Source: Actinoallomurus bryophytorum
GTDB lineage: Bacteria > Actinomycetota > Actinomycetes > Streptosporangiales > Streptosporangiaceae
Length of the DNA: 64,000 nucleotides
NCBI RefSeq assembly: GCF_006716425.1
Contig: NZ_VFOZ01000001.1
Coordinates: 7,645,237 to 7,709,236, forward strand
Direction: 5' to 3'
Shown here: one piece after another, positions 33,060-39,754 of the stretch
How the letters are laid out: every line of letters begins with the position of its first letter
Numbering within the stretch: position 1 is the first letter of the stretch
The notes under the pieces: generated by a model
Seen by the model: the letters and a program-made list of their open reading frames with translations, nothing else
The model's database searches: none
What the model was told of the DNA's origin: nothing
Translations under genes and position numbers: made by a program

Positions 33060-33479
33060 ATGGACAACAAGACCGTGGTGCGGCGGCTGTTCGACGCGGT
33101 CAACGACCGGCGCCTCCAGGACCTGCCGGAGTACATGGCCGCGGACGTCATCGACCACAACAAGGTCATTCACGGCGAGCCGGACGAGGCGGGCGCGGCG
33201 TTCGAGGGCATCCGGATGCAGCTGGAGGCCTTCGACCCGTTCCTGATGCACATCGAGGAACTGATCGCCGAGGGGGACCGCGTCGTCGCCCGCATCACCA
33301 TGTCCGGCGTCCACTCGGGCACCCACATCCGGATGCCCCAGCCCACCGACGGCCGGTTCGAGAACGAGGCGATCTTCATCCTGACCGTCGCGGACGGGAA
33401 GGTCACCGAGATCCGCGCCGTCAGCGACCGGCTGGGCCTGTTCCTCCAGCTCGGCTGGGACTGGCCCACCGCCGACTAG
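33060..33479 (+). CDS. SnoaL-like/ester cyclase family protein
   Basis: A 139-residue protein of the SnoaL-like polyketide cyclase (NTF2-like) superfamily. It begins with the usual VVRRLFDAVNDRRLQDLPEYMAAD helix and contains DHN (position 52 region), ARITMSGVHSGTH and the end strand VTEIRAVSDRLGLFLQLGW. Members are cyclases, hydrolases or small-molecule binders; the reaction is unknown. Its Shine-Dalgarno site (GAGAGGG) abuts the second TetR operator, so it is the likely target of the divergent TetR repressor, perhaps as a detoxification gene. Confidence 0.87.
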   Translation: MDNKTVVRRLFDAVNDRRLQDLPEYMAADVIDHNKVIHGEPDEAGAAFEGIRMQLEAFDPFLMHIEELIAEGDRVVARITMSGVHSGTHIRMPQPTDGRFENEAIFILTVADGKVTEIRAVSDRLGLFLQLGWDWPTAD

Positions 33480-33801
33480 ACCCGTGAAGGCGGCCGGGGC
33501 AACGGTTCGGCGTGCCTCCCGGACCGCGACGTCGCCGAGGGCCACGGCGCCGCGACGAGTCCTGAGGGCCGCGGACCCCCGCACGAGGGCCCTCGCATCA
33601 GGGGGATCCGGGCCGGCGCCGCCGGACCTTCGCTCGCGGGGCCGCCGTATCCGTTCCGTGAGCACCCTCGGCGTAACGTCCGCGAAACAAATGATGATCT
33701 GTCCTTGACATACCACTTCGGCGATGTCAATTTGAACGATCAAAACCGGCGATCTTCGGACGTCTGCGTAGAGGAGTGCCCATGAGCGGCGACCCGAGCG
33801 G
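33480..33801 (+). promoter_or_regulatory. Intergenic region with promoter and LacI-type operator
   Basis: No protein gene is evident in the first 200 bp. A GC-rich inverted repeat (GAGGGCC at 33564-33570 with GGCCCTC at 33588-33594) may end the SnoaL transcript. Near the right end, TTGACA (33705-33710) with CAATTT 17 nt later is a candidate promoter, and TTTGAACGATCAAA (33731-33744) is a 14-bp near-palindrome with a central CG, the usual form of LacI-family operators. A Shine-Dalgarno site (AGAGGAG) follows at about 33771-33777. Confidence 0.5.
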
Positions 33802-33805
33802 GTGA
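33782..33805 (+). other. Seven-codon leader frame overlapping the LacI start
   Basis: ATG at 33782, with a good Shine-Dalgarno site, opens a frame reading MSGDPSG and then TGA; that TGA overlaps the GTG at 33802 used by the LacI regulator (GTGA). It is either a coupling leader or the true 5' end of the LacI gene separated by a one-base deletion, since MSGDP... leading into VTISEVA is a natural LacI N-terminus. Confidence 0.45.
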
Positions 33806-34806
33806 CGATCTCCGAAGTCGCCGCCGCCGCCGGGGTCTCGCGCCAGACGGTGTCCAACGTCCTGAAGGCGCCCGAGCGGGTCGCGGCCGACACCGCGGCC
33901 CGGGTGCGGCGGGCGATCGACGACCTGGGTTACCGGCCGAACCGCGCGGCGCAGAACCTCCGCCAGCGCGCGAGCCGCTGCATCGGCCTGAAGATGGTCT
34001 CCCCGCCCGGCGTCAGCAACCTGCTCGACCGGTTCCTGCACGCGCTCACCGAGGCCGCCGGGGCCGCCGGATACCACATCCTCCTGTTCGCCGCCGTGGA
34101 CGAGGAGCTCGGGACGTACGAGGACCTCATCCGTACGGGCACCGTCGACGGATTCGTCCTATTCGACGTCGAGGTGGGCGACCCGCGCCCGCCTTGGTTC
34201 GCCCGGCGCGGCATCCCGTTCGTGTGCTTCGGCCGGCCGCGCGGGCAGAGGCACGAGCGCTTCCGCTGGGTGGACGTCGACGGCGCGTACGGCGTCGCGC
34301 GGGCGGTCGACCACCTGGTCTCGCTCGGCCATCGCCGGATCGCCTATCTCGGCTGGCCGGAGGGCACCGGGTTCGGCGACGAGAGGCGCGCCGGCTGGGC
34401 GGAGGCGGCGCGGCGCCACGGGCTGGACGTCGGCCACCTCACCGCCACCAGCGCCGAGACCGTCACCGCGGCGGCTTCGGCGGCCGCTCGGCTGCTGAGC
34501 CGCCCGGAGCCGCCGACCGCGTTCGCCTGCGGTAGCGACACCTTCGCGATCGGGGCGCGGCTCGCGGGCGGGACCGGCGCGAGCGGGCGGCCGAACGTCG
34601 AGGTTGTCGGCTTCGACGACTCGGCCGCCGCGACGCTGATGTCACCGCCGATGTCGAGCGTGCGGCAGCCGCTCGATGAGGTCGCGCGGTGCGTCGTGGC
34701 CGCGCTCATCGACCAACTGGGTGGAGTGGACGACGTCGCCGAGGGGGTGATGCTGCGCCCAGAGCTGGTCACACGGGAGTGGCGGGGGCCCGAGCCCGTT
34801 CACTGA
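33802..34806 (+). CDS. LacI-family regulator of the alpha-glucoside locus
   Basis: A 334-residue LacI-family repressor. The N-terminal helix-turn-helix ISEVAAAAGVSRQTVSNVLK is followed by the hinge region (YRPNRAAQNLRQRAS). The periplasmic-binding-like effector domain has FDDSAAATLMSPPMSSVRQP near the end. It sits immediately upstream of the sugar-binding protein gene, whose ATG is 1 nt after its stop, so it is probably in the same transcript and autoregulated through the LacI-type operator upstream. By analogy with MalR/AglR types, an alpha-glucoside would relieve repression. The start at GTG 33802 lacks its own Shine-Dalgarno site (see the leader frame). Confidence 0.92.
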   Translation: MTISEVAAAAGVSRQTVSNVLKAPERVAADTAARVRRAIDDLGYRPNRAAQNLRQRASRCIGLKMVSPPGVSNLLDRFLHALTEAAGAAGYHILLFAAVDEELGTYEDLIRTGTVDGFVLFDVEVGDPRPPWFARRGIPFVCFGRPRGQRHERFRWVDVDGAYGVARAVDHLVSLGHRRIAYLGWPEGTGFGDERRAGWAEAARRHGLDVGHLTATSAETVTAAASAAARLLSRPEPPTAFACGSDTFAIGARLAGGTGASGRPNVEVVGFDDSAAATLMSPPMSSVRQPLDEVARCVVAALIDQLGGVDDVAEGVMLRPELVTREWRGPEPVH

Positions 34807-34807
34807 A

Positions 34808-36115
34808 ATGCGATTTTCAGGAAGGAAAGTGAAAGTGGCATCGATAGCGACAATCGCGCGTGGAGTGGTGGCCGTCGTGGCGACGGTGACGCTCGCGGCC
34901 GCGTGCAGTAGTGGCTCGCCGAAGACCGGCGGGTCCGGCGCCGCGTCGGGACAGCTGACCGGGCGCGGGCCGATCACGCTGGCCCAGGGCAAGGACACCT
35001 CGGGCAACGTCCAGAACCAGATCAACACGTGGAACAAGGCGCATCCGAAGGAGACCGTGCGGCTCGTCGAGCTGCCGGAGAGCGCCGACCAGCAGCGCCA
35101 GCAGATGGTGCAGAACGCCCAGACGAAGTCCGACGCGTACACCGTGCTCAACCTCGACGTGGTGTGGACCGCGGAGTTCGCGGCCAACCGCTGGGTGACC
35201 CAGCTGCCGAAGGACCAGTTCGACCTGGCGAAGTTCCTGCCCTCGGCGGTGCAGACCGGTACCTACCGCGACAACATGTACGCCGCGCCGTGGAAGACCG
35301 ACGCCGGTCTCCTCTACTACCGCAAGGACCTGCTGCAGAAGGCCGGGATCAGCGCGCCGCCGAAGACCTGGGCCGAGCTGCAGTCCGACTGCGGCAAGGT
35401 CAAGGGCGTCGACTGCTACGCGGGACAGTTCGACAAGTACGAGGGCCTGACCTGTAACTTCTCCGAGGCCGTGGACAGCGCCGGCGGCCAGGTCGTGGAC
35501 GACCAGGGCAAGCCGAACGTCAACACCCCGCAGGCCAAGCAGGGTCTGAACTTCCTCGTGCAGGGCTTCAAGAGCGGGATGATCCCCAAGGAGGCCATTA
35601 CGTACGAGGAGGAGGACGCCCGGCGGGCGTTCGAGAAGGGCAACCTCCTCTTCCTGCGCCAGTGGCCCTACCAGTGGGCGCTGTCCAGCAAGGCGCCCAA
35701 GACCAAGGGCAAGTTCGACGTGGCGCCCCTGCCGGGCCTGAACGGCCCCGGCGCCCCGACCCTCGGCGGCCACAACCTGGCGATCTCCTCCTTCGCCAAG
35801 AACAAGGCCACCGCGCTGGACTTCATCAAGTACCTCACCAGCGAGGACACCGAGCGGCTCAACCTGGTCGCCAGCTCCGAGGCCCCGACGCTCGCCTCGC
35901 TGTACGACGAGCCGGCGCTCCAGCAGAAGTTCCCCTACCTGCCGACGCTCAAGGCCTCCCTCCTCAACGCCAAGCCCCGCCCGAAGGCCGTCCGCTACAA
36001 CGACGTGACGACGGCCATCCAGGAAGCGGTCTACTCGGCGCTGACCGGTAAGACCACCACGGACCAGGCACTCGCCGACCTGCAGTCCAAGCTCGGACCG
36101 CTGACCGCGCAGTAG
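34808..36115 (+). CDS. Sugar ABC transporter substrate-binding lipoprotein
   Basis: A 435-residue family 1 extracellular solute-binding protein. The signal peptide ends in lipobox LAAAC with Cys33, so it is lipid-anchored. The body has YAAPWKTDAGLLYYRKDLL and AINAFTLGGHN-like GAPTLGGHNLAISSFAKNK, typical of trehalose/maltose/alpha-glucoside binders. The ATG at 34808 begins 1 nt after the LacI stop; AGGAAGG at 34819-34825 suggests an alternative GTG at 34829 or 34835. A strong hairpin follows before the permease genes. The ligand is inferred to be an alpha-glucoside from the two GH13 genes. Confidence 0.92.
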   Translation: MRFSGRKVKVASIATIARGVVAVVATVTLAAACSSGSPKTGGSGAASGQLTGRGPITLAQGKDTSGNVQNQINTWNKAHPKETVRLVELPESADQQRQQMVQNAQTKSDAYTVLNLDVVWTAEFAANRWVTQLPKDQFDLAKFLPSAVQTGTYRDNMYAAPWKTDAGLLYYRKDLLQKAGISAPPKTWAELQSDCGKVKGVDCYAGQFDKYEGLTCNFSEAVDSAGGQVVDDQGKPNVNTPQAKQGLNFLVQGFKSGMIPKEAITYEEEDARRAFEKGNLLFLRQWPYQWALSSKAPKTKGKFDVAPLPGLNGPGAPTLGGHNLAISSFAKNKATALDFIKYLTSEDTERLNLVASSEAPTLASLYDEPALQQKFPYLPTLKASLLNAKPRPKAVRYNDVTTAIQEAVYSALTGKTTTDQALADLQSKLGPLTAQ

Positions 36116-36123
36116 CGGCGCGC

Positions 36124-36159
36124 CCCGTGGCGGGACGCCCCCCCGCGTCCCGCCACGGG
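36124..36159 (+). terminator. Intercistronic hairpin between binding protein and permease
   Basis: A perfect 15-bp stem, CCCGTGGCGGGACGC (36124-36138), with a 6-C loop and its exact complement (36145-36159). It lies right after the binding-protein stop and before the permease Shine-Dalgarno site (AAGGAGG). It probably works as a partial terminator or 3' stabiliser, giving more binding protein than permease. Confidence 0.75.
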
Positions 36160-36174
36160 CCCCAAGGAGGGTTC

Positions 36175-37182
36175 ATGACCACTACAACCGCCGGGCCGGC
36201 CGCGGCCCGCAAGCGGCGTCGCGGCGATGTCCAGGGGTCGGGCCGCCTGGCCGTCACGCTGCTGTCCCCGACCTTCATCGTCCTCGCGCTCGTCGTCGGC
36301 TATCCCGTCGTCGCGGCGCTGCGCGAGTCGCTCTACCAGCGTGGACAGGGCCTGGACGCGAACGGCTTCGTCGTCCAGGGCGACAAGTTCGTCGGCCTGA
36401 GGAACTACACCGACATCTTCACCGGCCCGAACTCCCACGCGTTCTGGAACGCTTTCGGCAACACCACCTTCTTCACGGTCGTCACCGTCGTCATCGAGAC
36501 CGTCCTCGGCGTGGCGATGGCCCTCATCATGAGCCGGGCCTTCCGCGGCCGCGGGTTCGTACGGGCCAGCATCCTCGTCCCGTGGGCCATCCCCACCGTG
36601 GTCTCCGGCCTGCTCTGGCGCTGGGTCTTCCAGGCCGACGGCATCGCCAACGCGATCATCGGCAGGCAGGTCCTGTGGACCACCGAGGGCTTCCACGCCA
36701 AGCTCGCCGTCATCATCGCCGACACGTGGAAGACCGCACCGTTCGTCGGCCTGCTCGTGCTCGCCGGGCTCCAGGTGATCCCGCGCGACGTGTACGAGGC
36801 GGCCCGTGTCGACGGCGCGGGCGCCTGGCAGACGTTCTGGCGGATCACGCTGCCGATGGTCAAGCCGGTGCTGCTGGTCGCCGTGCTGTTCCGCCTGCTC
36901 GACGTGCTGCGGATGTTCGACCTGCCGGTCGTGCTGATCGGCCTGCACAAGGACTCGGTCGAGACGCTGACCATGACCGCCTACGACGAGGCGACCAACC
37001 TCAGGTACGGCCCCGCCGCGGCGTACGCCACGGTCCTGTTCGTCTACGTCGCGGTCGTCGCCTACACCTTCGTCCGGCTGCTCGGCGCCGACATCATCGG
37101 TGAGATGCGGCAGCCGCGGGCGGCCAGGCCCGTACGGCCGAAACGCAAGCCACTGACCGTTCCCCGCGAGGTGACGACATGA
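36175..37182 (+). CDS. Sugar ABC transporter permease, MalF/UgpA type
   Basis: A 335-residue permease with a basic N-terminus (AARKRRRGD), about six membrane helices, and the ATPase-contact EAA loop EAARVDGAGAWQTFWRITLPMVKP. Together with the next gene it forms the membrane channel for the sugar brought by the lipoprotein. The ATG at 36175 has AAGGAGG 4 nt upstream. The stop overlaps the next ATG (ATGA). No ATPase gene is in the locus, so the shared multiple-sugar ATPase MsiK, known from Streptomyces, is the expected energiser. Confidence 0.94.
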   Translation: MTTTTAGPAAARKRRRGDVQGSGRLAVTLLSPTFIVLALVVGYPVVAALRESLYQRGQGLDANGFVVQGDKFVGLRNYTDIFTGPNSHAFWNAFGNTTFFTVVTVVIETVLGVAMALIMSRAFRGRGFVRASILVPWAIPTVVSGLLWRWVFQADGIANAIIGRQVLWTTEGFHAKLAVIIADTWKTAPFVGLLVLAGLQVIPRDVYEAARVDGAGAWQTFWRITLPMVKPVLLVAVLFRLLDVLRMFDLPVVLIGLHKDSVETLTMTAYDEATNLRYGPAAAYATVLFVYVAVVAYTFVRLLGADIIGEMRQPRAARPVRPKRKPLTVPREVTT

Positions 37183-38042
37183 CCGCAGTCGCTGCGTCCG
37201 CGCCGCGGGCGCGCGGGAAGTCCCGCACGCGCCAGGTCCTGCCGTACGTCGGCATGGCTGTCGTGGTGATCTACTGCCTGGTGCCGTTCTACTGGATGTT
37301 CGTCTCGGCGTTCCGCCGCCCGGAGGACCAGTTCGAGAACTCCGTGCTTCCCGCGCCCTGGTCGGTGAAGAACTTCTCGGCGGTCTTCAAGCCGGGCGTC
37401 GGCTTCGGGCGCGCGCTGCTGAACAGTCTCGTCGTGGCCGGGTTGACCACGCTGATCACACTGCTGGTCGGCACGTTCACCGCGTACGCGCTGGCGCGGC
37501 TGAACTTCCGGTTCAAGAACGCCGTCCTGGGCGTGATCATCGCGACGTCGATGTTCCCCGGCATCTCGCTGATCATCCCGCTGCTGAAGCTGTTCAGCGA
37601 CATCAAGTGGATCAACACCTACCAGGCGATGATCCTGCCGACGCTGTCGTTCGCGCTGCCGCTGGCGGTCTGGAACCTCACGGCGTTCTTCCGCCAGATG
37701 CCGTTCGAGCTGGAACAGGCCGCGATGGTCGACGGCTGCACGCGGGGTGAGGCGTTCCGCAAGATCATCATCCCGCTGTCCGCTCCCGGCGTCTTCACCA
37801 CGGCGATCATCACGTTCATCGCGGCGTGGAACGAGTTCATCATCGCGCTCAGCATGGTGAACAAGAAGGAGATGCAGACCGCCACGGTGTCCATCTCCAA
37901 GTTCACCGGCGCGTACGGCTTCGACCAGCCGTTCGGCACGCAGATGGCGGCCGGCGTGATCGTGACGGTCCCGCTCGTCATCGTCGTGCTGGTCTTCCAG
38001 CGCCGCATCATCGCGGGACTGACCGCCGGCGGCGTGAAGTAG
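37179..38042 (+). CDS. Sugar ABC transporter permease, MalG type
   Basis: A 287-residue inner-membrane permease with six hydrophobic segments and the EAA loop EQAAMVDGCTRGEAFRKIIIPLSAPG. It is translated by ATGA overlap with the MalF-type gene. The C-terminus FQRRIIAGLTAGGVK is the standard MalG ending. The alpha-glucosidase copy 2 follows 44 bp later on the same strand, so import and hydrolysis are likely co-transcribed. Confidence 0.95.
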   Translation: MTAVAASAPRARGKSRTRQVLPYVGMAVVVIYCLVPFYWMFVSAFRRPEDQFENSVLPAPWSVKNFSAVFKPGVGFGRALLNSLVVAGLTTLITLLVGTFTAYALARLNFRFKNAVLGVIIATSMFPGISLIIPLLKLFSDIKWINTYQAMILPTLSFALPLAVWNLTAFFRQMPFELEQAAMVDGCTRGEAFRKIIIPLSAPGVFTTAIITFIAAWNEFIIALSMVNKKEMQTATVSISKFTGAYGFDQPFGTQMAAGVIVTVPLVIVVLVFQRRIIAGLTAGGVK

Positions 38043-38086
38043 CCCGAAATCCCCCGAAGTGCCAGGCCCGGCACCGAAAGGACGAC

Positions 38087-39715
38087 GTGCACGCGAAGGA
38101 CTCCGCGCCCTGGTGGCGCAGTGCGGTCATCTACCAGGTCTACATCCGCAGCTTCGCCGACGGCGACGGCGACGGTGTCGGTGACATCGAAGGCATCCGG
38201 TCGAGGCTGGCCTACCTGCGCGGCCTCGGCGTCGACGCCGTGTGGATCACGCCGTGGTACCCCTCGCCGATGGTGGACGCGGGCTACGACGTCGCCGACT
38301 ACACCGGCATCGACCGCAGGTTCGGCACGGTCGGCGGCGCGGAGGCCTTGATCGCCGACGCGCACGGCCACGGCCTGCGCGTGATCCTCGACATCGTCCC
38401 GAACCACACCTCGGACCGGCACGCGTGGTTCGAGGCGGCACTGGCGGCGGGGCCGGGCGGCCCGGAACGCGACCGGTACGTCTTCCGGCCCGGCAGGGGC
38501 GACGACGGCGGGCTGCCGCCCAACGACTGGCGGAGCACGTTCGGCGGCAGCGCGTGGACCCGGGTGCCGGACGGTGAGTGGTACCTCCACCTGTTCGCCG
38601 AGGCGCAGCCGGACCTGAACTGGAACAACGCCGAGGTCCGTCGCGACTTCGAGAAGGTGCTGGCGTTCTGGTTCGACCGCGGCGTCGACGGGTTCCGGAT
38701 CGACGTCGCCCACGGCCTGATCAAGCAGGAGGGCCTGCCCGACGCCGGGGAGGCCGGCGACGTTCTCCAGCCGACCGAGCGCGAGGACCACCCGCACTGG
38801 GACCGCGACGGTGTGCACGAGATCTTCCGTGAGTGGCGCAAGGTCGCCGACCGCTATGACGGCGACCGTACGTTCACCGCCGAGGCGTGGGTCAGCGGCC
38901 CGAAGCGTCTCGCCCGCTACGTACGCCCCGGCGAGCTGCAGACCGCGTTCAACTTCGACTACCTGCGCGCCCCGTGGGACGCGGAACGGCTGCGCGCCGT
39001 GATCGACAAGAGCCTGGACGCGCTGGGCTCGGTCGGCGCGCCCGCGACCTGGGTGCTGTCCAACCACGACGTCGTACGCCACGTCACCCGCTACGGCCGC
39101 GCGAACACCGAGGGCCGCGGACCACGCGCGGACGTCAGCGAGCCCCTCGACCTCGCCATGGGCACACGCCGGGCGCGTGCGGCGGCGCTGCTCATGCTCG
39201 CGCTGCCCGGCGGAGCGTACGTCTACCAGGGTGAGGAGCTCGGGCTGCCCGAGGTCGAGGACATCCCCGAGGACCTGCTTCAGGACCCCGTGTGGGAACG
39301 GTCCGGGCACACCACGCGCGGCCGTGACGGCTGCCGCGTGCCGCTCCCGTGGTCCGGCGACGCCCCGCCGTTCGGCTTCGGCCCGGACGGCGCGGCCACC
39401 TGGCTGCCCCAGCCGGAGTCGTGGAAGGACCTCACCGCCGAGACCCAGGAGAACGACCCGGGCTCGATGCTCGAGCTGTACCGGGCGGCGTTGCGCCTGC
39501 GGCGTGAGCTCCCGGCACTCGGCGAGGGCGACCTTCGCTGGCACGAGACGGTGCCGGGGGTGCTGCTGTTCTCCCGTACGCCCGGCTTCGCGTGCGCGGT
39601 GAACCTGTCCGCGACACCCTTCGAGTTGCCCGCGCACACCGGCGTCCTGCTCGCCAGCGGCCCGCTCGACGGTGACGTGCTCCCGCACGACACCGCCGTG
39701 TGGCTCGCCGTCTGA
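38087..39715 (+). CDS. GH13 alpha-glucosidase, copy 2
   Basis: A 542-residue cytosolic GH13 enzyme with catalytic Asp206, Glu266 and Asp328 in the same motifs as copy 1 (GFRIDVAHG, FTAEAWV, SNHDVV). It lies directly downstream of the sugar permease genes and is the more obvious partner of that transporter. It differs from copy 1 mainly in insert loops (for example RPGRGDDGGLPPNDW versus a longer Gly/Ala-rich version) and near the C-terminus. The N-terminus VHAKDSAPWW from GTG 38087 matches copy 1 and fixes the start; longer upstream frames are not supported. Confidence 0.93.
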   Translation: MHAKDSAPWWRSAVIYQVYIRSFADGDGDGVGDIEGIRSRLAYLRGLGVDAVWITPWYPSPMVDAGYDVADYTGIDRRFGTVGGAEALIADAHGHGLRVILDIVPNHTSDRHAWFEAALAAGPGGPERDRYVFRPGRGDDGGLPPNDWRSTFGGSAWTRVPDGEWYLHLFAEAQPDLNWNNAEVRRDFEKVLAFWFDRGVDGFRIDVAHGLIKQEGLPDAGEAGDVLQPTEREDHPHWDRDGVHEIFREWRKVADRYDGDRTFTAEAWVSGPKRLARYVRPGELQTAFNFDYLRAPWDAERLRAVIDKSLDALGSVGAPATWVLSNHDVVRHVTRYGRANTEGRGPRADVSEPLDLAMGTRRARAAALLMLALPGGAYVYQGEELGLPEVEDIPEDLLQDPVWERSGHTTRGRDGCRVPLPWSGDAPPFGFGPDGAATWLPQPESWKDLTAETQENDPGSMLELYRAALRLRRELPALGEGDLRWHETVPGVLLFSRTPGFACAVNLSATPFELPAHTGVLLASGPLDGDVLPHDTAVWLAV

Positions 39716-39754
39716 CCCGTCCGAACCTCGGGGGACATCAATGGGAGGTACCCC

